A stretch of DNA of 22,554 nt from contig JACOVJ010000034.1 in NCBI GenBank assembly GCA_016177385.1, forward strand, positions 1-22,554, given 5' to 3'. This document shows positions 6,795 to 13,396 of the stretch, piece after piece. Under the pieces are notes generated by a model that was given only the letters and a program-made list of their open reading frames with translations, was not told the DNA's origin and did not search any database. A program made the position numbers and the translations under genes. The stretch is from Candidatus Niyogiibacteriota bacterium. GTDB lineage: Bacteria > Patescibacteriota > Minisyncoccia > HO2-45-28. Each line of letters opens with the position of its first letter. Positions within the stretch are counted from its first letter, which is position 1.

Positions 6795-7151
6795 TCACGC
6801 GGGATAGGCGACCTCGACGTACCGGATAGTACTCGCGTTCGCGCGGAATGCATTCAGCAAATAGTCGCGCACTTTTTCGGGGTCAAACGATTTACAGGAA
6901 AAAACATCCACGCAGATCTCGCGCGGACGGGAAAAGGTGTGAATGGAGATATGCGAAAAATCCACGATGCAAATAGCGGTGAGACCCGGGTTCTCGGGAA
7001 CGCCGTTTACGACCCACGGTCCTCCCACGATCTTCATGCTGCAAATATCGGCAAGATCGGCGAGGACCCTACGTAAGTGAACATCGTCATTCGTGAATGC
7101 GCCGTCGATGTCGATCGCGTCAAAGATCCAATGAAATCGTTTGGTGATCAT
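6795..7151 (-). CDS. speD: S-adenosylmethionine decarboxylase proenzyme
   Basis: Makes decarboxylated AdoMet, the aminopropyl donor for spermidine. The 118-residue length fits the short bacterial and archaeal class. The self-cleaving serine is S66 in SHISIHTF; the catalytic His (H71) and Cys (C86 in VDVFSC) keep the family spacing of +5 and +20 from that serine. The residue before S66 is phenylalanine rather than the usual glutamate, a variant worth noting. The N-terminus contains FDAIDIDGAF. No spermidine synthase gene is in the window. The ATG lies 7 bases after a TACACT hexamer, or 12 bases after CATACT, with no Shine-Dalgarno, so the mRNA may have almost no leader. A tRNA-Gly gene is just upstream on the same strand. 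Confidence 0.9.
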   Translation of the reverse strand: MITKRFHWIFDAIDIDGAFTNDDVHLRRVLADLADICSMKIVGGPWVVNGVPENPGLTAICIVDFSHISIHTFSRPREICVDVFSCKSFDPEKVRDYLLNAFRANASTIRYVEVAYPA

Positions 7152-7158
7152 CGCAATG

Positions 7159-7191
7159 AGTGTAGTATGGAAAACACACGCACACCGTCAA
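7159..7191 (-). promoter_or_regulatory. Putative speD promoter
   Basis: Minus strand: TTGACG (7191-7186), 16 bases, CATACT (7169-7164). TACACT (7164-7159) overlaps and sits seven bases before the ATG. The -35 lies in a small hairpin, CACACC (7181-7186) with GGTGTG (7192-7197). Confidence 0.5.
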
Positions 7192-7230
7192 GGTGTGGAT
7201 TTCTTTTTTTGGCGCTAGTTTTTGTTTTTG

Positions 7231-7301
7231 TGCGAGAAGGGGGAATCGAACCCCCACCAAGAGTTTGGAAAACTCCTATTCTACCATTAAACTATTCTCG
7301 C
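7231..7301 (-). tRNA. tRNA-Gly (anticodon TCC)
   Basis: Full cloverleaf on the minus strand: acceptor GCGAGAA with TTCTCGC, D arm with AATGGTA loop, anticodon stem GGAGT/ACTCT with loop TTTCCAA, T arm GGGGG-TTCGATT-CCCCC. Discriminator A. CCA is not encoded. Confidence 0.97.
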
Positions 7302-7312
7302 TTTCGCCCCCC

Positions 7313-7321
7313 ACTATACCA
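7313..7321 (-). promoter_or_regulatory. Extended -10 of the tRNA-Gly promoter
   Basis: TG-G-TATAGT on the minus strand, 11 bases before the tRNA 5' end. The -35 region is T-rich and weak. Confidence 0.5.
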
Positions 7322-7330
7322 GATTTTTCA

Positions 7331-7375
7331 AAAAATAAAACCCGCCCTGCATTTTCTCGGAAAATGCGGGACGGG
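7331..7375 (-). terminator. Terminator of the trypsin-like protease gene
   Basis: Long imperfect hairpin (7341-7375) with internal mismatches. On the minus strand it is followed by a T-rich run (7340-7331). Confidence 0.7.
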
Positions 7376-7390
7376 CTCGGCTTCAAAATC

Positions 7391-8251
7391 CTAAGGACCG
7401 GGGAATTCCGCACCGAAAAAACTTTTCAGATCATCCGGACACTCTAGACAATCGTTCAGGATCGCCTCGCGGATCCCGTCGATCCGTCCAGCGGCGCCCA
7501 AAATGACATACGGATCGGCATTGCTGGAAGAGAGGCCGACAAATTCGTACGTGCCATCGCGGATCGCAACGAGCGGCCCTCCGCTATCTCCGGAAATGAT
7601 GCCGTTCGAAACCATGAAAAAATCGTCCCGCAGAAGCTCTGCGCCCGGTGGATTCCATTCGAACGGCAAAGAGAGTCCGCTCACGATGCCAGGGCGCACG
7701 TTGATATCGCTTAAGCTCAACGGATACCCGAATACATACAAAAAATTGCCGACGTTCAAATCCGCGCTCTTCCCTATCACGTAAGGGAATGAGGGGATCG
7801 CGATTCCGTCCGGTAATTCGAAGATCGCGTAATCTTTTGCGCGATCGGCGTGGATCAATTTTATGGGAATGCCCGGATGCGCATACCACAGAAAAAACCA
7901 CTCGGAAATTTTTTTTGCAGGCATCGTTACGGGGCCTTGAAAAGGCACGTTGACCGTGAACTCGCCATCCGGCGCAACCACATGCGCGACCGTAAGGATA
8001 TATTTCCCCGCGATGACCGTCCCACTCACGGACCGGCTATCGGGATAATGCGCGCCGTCCTGTGTCTCGAACATCGTCGCGGAAACGATGCGGACCACCG
8101 ATGCTTTGATGCGCTCGATATCCATCGCCGCCGGATCGACCAACACATTATTGTCATCGTATTCGCCATCCGGAGACGGAGTATAAAAATATGCGCCGAT
8201 GCCAACGATCGCAATAAAAGCAAGAACCATGAGAATGCCGATTTTTTTCAT
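7391..8251 (-). CDS. Membrane-anchored trypsin-like serine protease
   Basis: A 286-residue protein with an N-terminal hydrophobic helix (residues 4-23) that is either a signal peptide or a membrane anchor, placing the domain outside the cytoplasm. The chymotrypsin-fold catalytic triad is readable: H90 in LTVAHVV, D140 in AKDYAIFEL, and S223 in the classic GDSGGPL. No PDZ domain follows, unlike HtrA/DegP, so it is a compact S1-type peptidase. A CLEC pair near residues 260-265 could form a disulfide or bind metal. GAGAGG (8265-8260) is eight bases before the ATG. The gene is alone between its own promoter and terminator, divergent from purH. Substrate unknown. Confidence 0.87.
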   Translation of the reverse strand: MKKIGILMVLAFIAIVGIGAYFYTPSPDGEYDDNNVLVDPAAMDIERIKASVVRIVSATMFETQDGAHYPDSRSVSGTVIAGKYILTVAHVVAPDGEFTVNVPFQGPVTMPAKKISEWFFLWYAHPGIPIKLIHADRAKDYAIFELPDGIAIPSFPYVIGKSADLNVGNFLYVFGYPLSLSDINVRPGIVSGLSLPFEWNPPGAELLRDDFFMVSNGIISGDSGGPLVAIRDGTYEFVGLSSSNADPYVILGAAGRIDGIREAILNDCLECPDDLKSFFGAEFPGP

Positions 8252-8289
8252 GGGAATCGCCTCTCAAGGAACAAAGCGTAGTTAATTCC

Positions 8290-8298
8290 AGTGTATCA
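8290..8298 (-). promoter_or_regulatory. Extended -10 of the protease promoter
   Basis: TG-A-TACACT on the minus strand (8298-8290). No good -35. Lies back to back with the purH promoter. Confidence 0.45.
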
Positions 8299-8304
8299 CT
8301 TCCC

Positions 8305-8333
8305 TTGCCGGAACGCGCTTGGCATGATACATT
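8305..8333 (+). promoter_or_regulatory. Putative purH promoter
   Basis: TTGCCG (8305-8310), a 17-base spacer, TACATT (8328-8333) with TG at 8325-8326. Expected start near 8340. Confidence 0.6.
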
Positions 8334-8366
8334 TATTGCGGAAACTTTCACATATTGGGAGGCATC

Positions 8367-9383
8367 ATGACGGAATTGAGATTAAAATACGGAGAAAATC
8401 CGTGGCAGGAAGGTGCGAAATACGTACCAGCGCTCACGGACGACCCGCTGGCGCTCCACCAATTCGAGCTCGTTGAAGGAAAAGAACCGAGCTACAACAC
8501 ATTCACCGACCTCGACCGCGCGCTCCAAACCATCACCCACATCGCGGCGGCCTTCTCAAAAATTCTCGATCGGGTACCGGCGATCGCAGTCGGCATCAAA
8601 CACGGAAATCCGTGCGGAGCGGCAATCGCAAACATGTCAATTGATGCAATCCGCATGATGATTGACTGCGATCCGCTTGCGCTCTTTGGCGGATTCGTCA
8701 TCGTGAATTTTCCGATTTATGCCGATAACGCCCAATTCCTCGCTACTTACCTTTCCAAGGAACGCCGAATCCTCGATGGTGTCGCGGCGCCAGAATTCAC
8801 TGTAGCAGCCCAAAAAATCCTTGTGCGCAGAAACGGCAAATGCCGAATGTTCGCAAATCCTGCTCTTGCTCGGCTTTCCGACACGTCGCTCGATACGACA
8901 TGCCGAAGCCGCTATGTACGCGGCGGCATGCTTGTCCAGCAAAATTACACCTACGTTCTGGATCTTGACGACCCTGAGCTTCAAATGACGGGCGAAATCC
9001 TCGAATATGATGATCGCGATTTCATCCTTGCATGGGCCACCGGCTCGACCTCCAACAGTAACACGGTCGCGCTTGTGAAAAATGGAAAACTTATTGGAAA
9101 CGGCGTTGGCCAGCAGGACCGCGTGGGCGCCTGCCAACTTGCGGTAGAGCGCGCAAAGCGAAGCGGACATGAGATCGCGGGCGCCCTCGCCTATTCCGAT
9201 AGTTTCTTCCCATTCACCGACGGCATTGATGTTCTGGCCGATGCCGGAGTGAAAACGATCTTCGCATCGCGCCGCACCGACCATTCGAAGCGCGATGATG
9301 AAATTACAGAACATTGCAAAAAGCGCGGCATCGTCCTCTGGACCCTGCCCGACGCCAAATGCCGCGGATTTTTCGGACATTAG
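8367..9383 (+). CDS. purH: AICAR transformylase, single-domain PurH
   Basis: Transfers a formyl group from 10-formyl-tetrahydrofolate to AICAR, the penultimate step of IMP synthesis. The 338 residues correspond only to the transformylase half of bifunctional PurH; the N-terminal IMP cyclohydrolase domain is absent. The product starts at LRLKYGENPWQ, the segment that opens the transformylase domain. Visible signatures: catalytic K78-H79 in GIKHGNPCG, TGSTSNSNTVALVKNGKLIGNGVGQQDRV, and FFPFTDGIDVLADAGVK. The start is ATG 8367, four bases after GGGAGG (8357-8362), rather than the TTG at 8355, which overlaps the ribosome binding site. Cyclohydrolase activity must come from elsewhere. It stands alone, convergent with purB across a shared terminator. 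Confidence 0.92.
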   Translation: MTELRLKYGENPWQEGAKYVPALTDDPLALHQFELVEGKEPSYNTFTDLDRALQTITHIAAAFSKILDRVPAIAVGIKHGNPCGAAIANMSIDAIRMMIDCDPLALFGGFVIVNFPIYADNAQFLATYLSKERRILDGVAAPEFTVAAQKILVRRNGKCRMFANPALARLSDTSLDTTCRSRYVRGGMLVQQNYTYVLDLDDPELQMTGEILEYDDRDFILAWATGSTSNSNTVALVKNGKLIGNGVGQQDRVGACQLAVERAKRSGHEIAGALAYSDSFFPFTDGIDVLADAGVKTIFASRRTDHSKRDDEITEHCKKRGIVLWTLPDAKCRGFFGH

Positions 9384-9398
9384 ATCGCACAAAAAGAA

Positions 9399-9433
9399 CA
9401 CGCCAACCCGTTTCGGGTTGGCGTGATTTTTTT
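9399..9433. terminator. Bidirectional terminator between purH and purB
   Basis: An 11-bp perfect stem (9399-9409 with 9415-9425), T run on the plus strand (9427-9433) and a T-rich run on the minus strand (9395-9391 complement). Confidence 0.88.
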
Positions 9434-10835
9434 ACTTCAATCCCAGTTTTTCTTTCCACTCGGCGGCGATTTTTCGCGCTTTTCCTGCGGCGATGCCGGT
9501 ATACAGAGACGGCGATAGAGATGGCAAGGAAAACAACAAACCCTCTTGGCGCGCCGTCATTTTTTCCCAATACGGTTTCAACTCGGGATCTGCCTCGGCG
9601 ATCTCCATCAGCATATTTTTCGAGCGCTCCGCTTTAAGCGTCAGCTGGCGCACTTTTTCGTGCGCGTCCGGATGTCCGTGCACCGCAAGCGAAACGTAGA
9701 GCGGCTCAGCCATGATCGATCCCCGGCTCAACTCGAGATTTTTTTGACATTTTTCCCGATACACCGAAAGTCCGCGCATTGCCTGTGCCGCTTCATGCGC
9801 CGCAAAGGTCGCATAACCAAGGGCCTCGGGATATGTCCGGCTCGATGCCAAATTCGTACCGTCGCGCTGGTGTTCACTCAACTGATCCAGAAAAAGCGTG
9901 GTATATCGCGGCATCACGATCTTCCAAAAACTTTTCACGCGCTCGAAATGGATGGGATTGCGCTTGTGCGGCATGGTAGACGAACCGACCTGATCCGGAC
10001 CGAACGCCTCACCCACTTCGGCGATCTCGGGACGAGAGAGGTTGCGCATATCATCCGCAAGATTCGCCATGATACCCATGGCGAGGACGACTTCGTGCAA
10101 CAGGCGCATCAACGCTTCCGGTTGCACGATTTGCGTGGAATGTTCCGCGGGCTTGATCCCCAATTCCGCCAGCACCTCGCTCTCAACCACTTCGGGGTCA
10201 TCAAATAAAAGCTTCAGGGCATTATAGGCGCCTACCGCGCCCGAAAACTTCCCCCGAATACGGCTGGCAAGCGCTTTGATCTCTTCAATGCAATTTCCAA
10301 GACGGCTGACATATCCCGCCATAGCAAAACCGAATGTGATCGGAACCGCATGCTGGCCGTGCGTTCGGCCGATCTGTAGAGTTTCCGCCTCCCGCTCAGC
10401 GATCGTTATCAATGCCGATTCCAATTCAAGAAGCCGAGGAAGCAGCAGGTTTTGAATGGCCTGCCAATACCGCGAAGCATTCGCCGTATCAATGATATCC
10501 TGCGAGGTCGCCATCAGATGAACGTACGGTTTTGCCCGATCCGAAACCCGCCTTTGGATACAATTCGCAAGCGCCCGAATATCGTGTCCAATACGCCGTT
10601 CTTCCTCGTACACTTCTTCGGCCGTCACTGCGGAAGCGCCAAAACAAGCCGCCGCGATCTCATCGAATGCCGCCTTGTCTATCAACCCGCGCCGGCAAAG
10701 AACCGTTGCCAGCGCAAACTCGACATAGAGCTTCCGAATGATGAAATACTCCTCAGAAAGAAGCGACGAGGCGTCTCTGTCCCAATATCGAAAATCCAAC
10801 GGCGAAATCGCCTTGAATCTCGAAAACTCGCTCAT
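9432..10835 (-). CDS. purB: Adenylosuccinate lyase
   Basis: Cleaves SAICAR to AICAR and adenylosuccinate to AMP, so it serves two purine steps in the cytosol. The 467-residue product from the ATG at 10835 shows the fumarase/aspartase superfamily signature GSSTMPHKRNPI near residues 284-295, plus TSQDIIDTA and GRTHGQHAVPITFG, which carry active-site Thr, Asp and His. The reading frame extends 30 codons further upstream, but that stretch overlaps the promoter and terminator, and CGGAGGTCT directly before ATG 10835 provides a ribosome binding site, although its spacing is short (about three bases). Single gene with its own promoter, convergent with purH. Confidence 0.95.
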   Translation of the reverse strand: MSEFSRFKAISPLDFRYWDRDASSLLSEEYFIIRKLYVEFALATVLCRRGLIDKAAFDEIAAACFGASAVTAEEVYEEERRIGHDIRALANCIQRRVSDRAKPYVHLMATSQDIIDTANASRYWQAIQNLLLPRLLELESALITIAEREAETLQIGRTHGQHAVPITFGFAMAGYVSRLGNCIEEIKALASRIRGKFSGAVGAYNALKLLFDDPEVVESEVLAELGIKPAEHSTQIVQPEALMRLLHEVVLAMGIMANLADDMRNLSRPEIAEVGEAFGPDQVGSSTMPHKRNPIHFERVKSFWKIVMPRYTTLFLDQLSEHQRDGTNLASSRTYPEALGYATFAAHEAAQAMRGLSVYREKCQKNLELSRGSIMAEPLYVSLAVHGHPDAHEKVRQLTLKAERSKNMLMEIAEADPELKPYWEKMTARQEGLLFSLPSLSPSLYTGIAAGKARKIAAEWKEKLGLK

Positions 10836-10875
10836 AGACCTCCGATGGATTTGAAATAACAGCCTACGATATTTA

Positions 10876-10884
10876 ACACTATCA
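10876..10884 (-). promoter_or_regulatory. Extended -10 of the purB promoter
   Basis: TG-A-TAGTGT on the minus strand, about 41 bases before the ATG. The -35 region is weak. Confidence 0.5.
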
Positions 10885-10890
10885 CCGCAT

Positions 10891-10930
10891 AAAAAAACAG
10901 GGTGTGCGCAGATTGTTCTGCACACACCCT
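10891..10930 (-). terminator. Terminator of the two-module hypothetical gene
   Basis: A 14-bp stem with one mismatch (10899-10912 with 10917-10930), loop TTGT. On the minus strand it is followed by seven T (10897-10891). It lies 19 bases after the stop codon. Confidence 0.88.
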
Positions 10931-10948
10931 TGGGTTGCTACTTGAGGA

Positions 10949-12445
10949 TCAGTGGCCGGAACGGTCCTTGTGGGGTCCGCTTACGACCTCGACCTCATCG
11001 AAGGAAAGCTCCCGACCGATGAGCACGACCGGCTGTTCGAATCCACCCTTGTACTCGCTCAATGGAACGATCGTGCGAGCGCGCGCGCGGGTAAAATCGG
11101 CGACCTCGGCATCCGTGAATCGGTCGCGGTCCTTGAGAGAATCCGCGAGCTCCTTCCGGCGCTTCTCGTATTGCGCATGATCGGCGATGTAGATTCCGTT
11201 CGCTCGGCTTGGTTTCACACGGATCACGAACCGTTCGCGGTCCGACCATCGATTGTGCCCGGGAATCTCAAGCGAATCAATCGCCATTTCCGCCGTCACC
11301 CCGCCGATACCGCACCAGAGAAATCCCTCGTAGGCGATCTCCGGCACGGTGCCATCGTTGGACGTTCCGAGCGACAACAGACGATAGCCGCCGCATGACA
11401 GGCCGTAACGGTCCGCCGGCTCGAGCCTGTCCGCATTCGCCTTGCCCTGCCTGATCCGCCCCGCATCGCGATGCTCGCCGAAGCAGAAAAGCGGACCAAC
11501 GGACTCGGGGAACGGAACCGGCGCGGGCACAGCGAACATGTCGACCGATTCTTGCGGGATCGGGTACGACACGATCGTATACAGCGCGACCCTTTCGAGG
11601 TACTGCTCGAACTCCACCATCACCCGATCGGTGCGGAAGAACTTCGGCTCGTTGCCCTCGGGATCGTACTCGCGTCCCAGATCGTTGGTGTGAACGAGAA
11701 GTGGTGAGCGCCGGCCCCGATGGGTGTGATTCTGGCTACCGCTATGGCAATCGCATCCACCGGTGTACTGAAGATACATCCTCGGTTCGCCATCGAGCCT
11801 TGAGTTGACTTTCGCTCTCGAGCCGCTCATGAACTGCTCGCGATCCTGCTCCCAGTCGGTGCCGACGTAGAAATAGAAGGTGGGCCCCGACTCATCGCTG
11901 TAGACGCGAATCTCCATTCTCGGGATTATGATCTCGGTCACGGCGTTGGCGTCATTCCACCGACCGCCAGGCAGGGTGCCCTGCATGCGACCGAATCGGA
12001 GCTTGAAGTCCCTGCTCTTGATTTGCGACACGGCGCGGAATTTTTGCTCCCCGCTACCGTACTCATGGAACTCCACGGCGATGCCGGGCACCTGCCAGTT
12101 GCGCGTCTCGAGTTCGCGAACGATCCGGTCACACACCCAGTCGAACGGGAACTGCCGAGAGATCGGGTAGAGGAACTCCATGGTTCTGCTCCTTTCTATT
12201 TGCTGGGTTTGCTCGTCAGACGGTTTCCAAAACCGTCCGTGTTTTGCGCGCCACCCGGCGCGCTTCTGCCGAAGTTCCCCGAGAAAGACCATCGTGCCTT
12301 CTTCTGGCCTCTCTTTCTCCTTCCAAACCGTGGACTCAAGTGAGAACGTCACCGAGCCTTCCAGTCGGTTGGAGGTTGCGACCGCAAAGGGGCCGTGCTT
12401 GCCTTCTCGGATCACTTTTTGGACTACCGCCTTGATGGTGTCCAA
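10949..12445 (-). CDS. Two-module hypothetical protein, TTG start, with an internal start site
   Basis: Function not recognised. The best first start is TTG 12445: AAGGAGG (12459-12453) lies seven bases before it, and the promoter -10 (12533-12528) excludes the upstream ATG at 12544. The product of 498 residues has two parts. Residues 1-88 hold a small basic module (IREGKHGPFAVATSN, GSVTFSLE, LRQKRAGWRAKHGRFWKPSDEQ). At residue 89 an ATG (12181) with its own AAAGGAG begins the second module of 410 residues (MEFLYPISRQFPFDW onward), which contains a possible metal site CDCHSGSQNHTH and a Trp/Gly-rich region. From memory, similar proteins with both modules adjacent occur in patescibacterial genomes; this cannot be checked here. 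One fused protein, two proteins, or both products from one mRNA are possible. Confidence 0.65.
   Translation of the reverse strand: MDTIKAVVQKVIREGKHGPFAVATSNRLEGSVTFSLESTVWKEKERPEEGTMVFLGELRQKRAGWRAKHGRFWKPSDEQTQQIERSRTMEFLYPISRQFPFDWVCDRIVRELETRNWQVPGIAVEFHEYGSGEQKFRAVSQIKSRDFKLRFGRMQGTLPGGRWNDANAVTEIIIPRMEIRVYSDESGPTFYFYVGTDWEQDREQFMSGSRAKVNSRLDGEPRMYLQYTGGCDCHSGSQNHTHRGRRSPLLVHTNDLGREYDPEGNEPKFFRTDRVMVEFEQYLERVALYTIVSYPIPQESVDMFAVPAPVPFPESVGPLFCFGEHRDAGRIRQGKANADRLEPADRYGLSCGGYRLLSLGTSNDGTVPEIAYEGFLWCGIGGVTAEMAIDSLEIPGHNRWSDRERFVIRVKPSRANGIYIADHAQYEKRRKELADSLKDRDRFTDAEVADFTRARARTIVPLSEYKGGFEQPVVLIGRELSFDEVEVVSGPHKDRSGH
12179..12195 (-). promoter_or_regulatory. Internal ribosome binding site and ATG
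   Basis: AAAGGAG (12195-12189), seven bases, ATG (12181-12179), in frame inside the long hypothetical gene. A TAG sits at 12198-12196 one frame off, exactly where a separate first gene would be expected to stop. Confidence 0.65.
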
Positions 12446-12503
12446 GAGCGTGCCTCCTTCCTGTTTTCGAAGAACAAATGCTACGACGCCCCGTAGCGAG
12501 ATC

Positions 12504-12519
12504 GCCAACTTATTTTGGC
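12504..12519. promoter_or_regulatory. Inverted repeat at the expected transcription start
   Basis: GCCAA (12504-12508) and TTGGC (12515-12519), six-base gap, right at the expected +1 of the hypothetical gene. Could be an operator or a 5' hairpin. Confidence 0.3.
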
Positions 12520-12527
12520 AATATGCT

Positions 12528-12556
12528 ATATTAACATACTTCAACTATATAGTCAA
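12528..12556 (-). promoter_or_regulatory. Promoter of the two-module hypothetical gene
   Basis: Minus strand: TTGACT (12556-12551), 17 bases, TAATAT (12533-12528), TG at the extended -10 position. Leader of about 75 bases to the TTG start. Confidence 0.65.
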
Positions 12557-12586
12557 TTTTTAGAAAAAAACGTCGCTTACGTCTGT

Positions 12587-12794
12587 CGGGCCGCTGGGAA
12601 TCGAACCCAGTCTACCTAAATTTCTCCTAGAAATTTCCAGGGAGCGCCACTGGCGCTCCCGTTAAGCATTAAGTCGGGGTGCCGAGATTCGAACTCGGGC
12701 TACATGCTCCCAAAGCATGCGTGCTACCGCTACACAACACCCCGACTTAATGCTCAACCCCAAAGCAGGCGTACTACCGGCATACTCCGGCCCG
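12587..12794 (-). other. tRNA-like envelope copy 1, enclosing tRNA-Pro(TGG)
   Basis: On the minus strand the outer ends pair as a 7-bp acceptor-like stem, CGGGCCG (12794-12788) with CGGCCCG (12593-12587). Inside come a D-arm-like segment (GTAT-GCCGGTA-GTAC), the start of an anticodon-like stem (CCTG pairing with TAGG across the insert), a TAGA variable segment, and a perfect T arm CTGGG-TTCGATT-CCCAG. The centre holds the whole tRNA-Pro plus two hairpins: a 9-bp one (12640-12660) and an 8-bp one (12618-12636). Positions 8 and 14 are G rather than the usual T and A, so this is not a normal tRNA. The same outer shell recurs at 20335-20535. Function unknown: it may be an RNA scaffold for tRNA-Pro maturation, a decayed tRNA pair, or a selfish element. 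Confidence 0.6.
12674..12744 (-). tRNA. tRNA-Pro (anticodon TGG), nested
   Basis: Complete cloverleaf: acceptor CGGGGTG/CACCCCG, D arm GTGT-AGCGGTA-GCAC, anticodon arm CATGC-TTTGGGA-GCATG, T arm CCGAG-TTCGAAT-CTCGG, discriminator A, no CCA. The helix continues beyond the acceptor for 13 more pairs (outer ends 12757 and 12662, one G-U), so leader and trailer are complementary and the primary transcript has a 20-bp helix. Confidence 0.96.
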
Positions 12795-12797
12795 CTT

Positions 12798-12836
12798 GCC
12801 CGTCCGAAGTCCGCCAATGGGCGGACGAAGGAGGGC
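12798..12836. repeat. Palindromic repeat, possible REP-like element, copy A
   Basis: Inner stem GTCCGCC (12809-12815) with GGCGGAC (12820-12826), then symmetric GAA/GAA internal loops, then an outer stem (12798-12805 with 12830-12836). Core TCCGCCA-NN-KGGCGGA followed by GAAGG is shared with 16992-17007. It lies between yraN and the envelope RNA. No T run, so probably not a simple terminator. Confidence 0.45.
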
Positions 12837-12849
12837 TATTACGCTAAAT

Positions 12850-13227
12850 CTACAAACCTATGTCAAATGTCACTCTAATTTTAGCGGTTTTCTGCTCAAA
12901 ATCAAGGAAAACCGCCGCTACGTCCACCTGCCACACCTTATCATCATCAATATCCTTTTCCATCAGATAGGTCTGGATCGCGCGGGACAGCCGCTTCAGC
13001 TTCCACGGATGGATATTGTCTTCCGGCACATACTCATCCCCTGTCTCATAAAACGGGTGCCCAACGGTCTTTACTTCAATAAAATGCAAAACGTCGTCCT
13101 TTTCGGCAATAATGTCTATTTCTCCCCACGGCTTCCTGTAATTTCTCAACGCTATATTATACCCGCGTTTCACGATTTGTTTCTCATAAATATCCTCTCC
13201 GAGCTGTCCGATATGTCTTTTATCCAT
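12850..13227 (-). CDS. yraN: YraN family (UPF0102) nuclease-like protein
   Basis: A 125-residue protein with the restriction-endonuclease-like fold of the UPF0102 family. The motif GEIDIIAEKDDVLHFIEVKT holds the metal-binding Asp, Glu and Lys (E-x-D ... E-V-K), and GQLGEDIYEKQIVKRGYNIALRNYR is the typical N-terminal helix and strand. In many bacteria the gene neighbours rnhB; here it stands alone. Biochemical role is poorly defined, probably DNA processing. The ATG at 13227 is preferred; a GTG three codons upstream is an alternative. No obvious Shine-Dalgarno. It is preceded by parS-like and DnaA-box-like sites. Confidence 0.93.
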   Translation of the reverse strand: MDKRHIGQLGEDIYEKQIVKRGYNIALRNYRKPWGEIDIIAEKDDVLHFIEVKTVGHPFYETGDEYVPEDNIHPWKLKRLSRAIQTYLMEKDIDDDKVWQVDVAAVFLDFEQKTAKIRVTFDIGL

Positions 13228-13248
13228 ACAAGTCACACGTTATCCACA
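13220..13248. promoter_or_regulatory. DnaA-box-like sites
   Basis: A perfect consensus DnaA box TTATCCACA (13240-13248) and a one-mismatch copy TTATCCATA (13220-13228), 20 bases apart in the same orientation. The second overlaps the yraN start codon. Single boxes occur by chance, but the pair lies next to three parS-like sites. Confidence 0.4.
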
Positions 13249-13269
13249 AATTTTTACTGCTCTTTATCC

Positions 13270-13338
13270 TGTTTCGCATGAAACGCCTACCCATTGTTTC
13301 ACGTTTTACAAACCGTGGAAATGTAAAACGTGAAACAA
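13270..13338. promoter_or_regulatory. Cluster of three parS-like sites
   Basis: TGTTTCGCATGAAACG (13270-13285), TGTTTCACGTTTTACA (13295-13310) and TGTAAAACGTGAAACA (13322-13337) each match 13 of 16 positions of the ParB-binding consensus TGTTTCACGTGAAACA. The last two form a perfect 17-bp inverted repeat (13294-13310 with 13322-13338). Likely a chromosome-partition locus or a regulator site built from the same half-sites; binding not shown. Confidence 0.5.
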
Positions 13339-13350
13339 CCTCACCAAGAG

Positions 13351-13374
13351 AAAGCCGCCCGTGGCTAGGGCGGC
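13351..13374 (-). terminator. Terminator of the lytic transglycosylase gene
   Basis: Seven-bp stem GCCGCCC (13354-13360) with GGGCGGC (13368-13374). On the minus strand it is followed by TTTCTCTT. 22 bases after the stop. Confidence 0.7.
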
Positions 13375-13396
13375 AAAATGTTACATATGAAACTTT

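Noticed and set aside
7181..7215. Plus-strand hairpin CACACC/GGTGTG followed by T-rich DNA as a terminator
   Set aside because: No plus-strand gene ends there; trmB ends 400 bases earlier. It coincides with the speD -35.
12587..12794. Envelope RNA as tmRNA or as a normal split tRNA
   Set aside because: No tag ORF or tmRNA acceptor sequence; positions 8 and 14 are atypical; no anticodon loop can be rebuilt by joining the halves.
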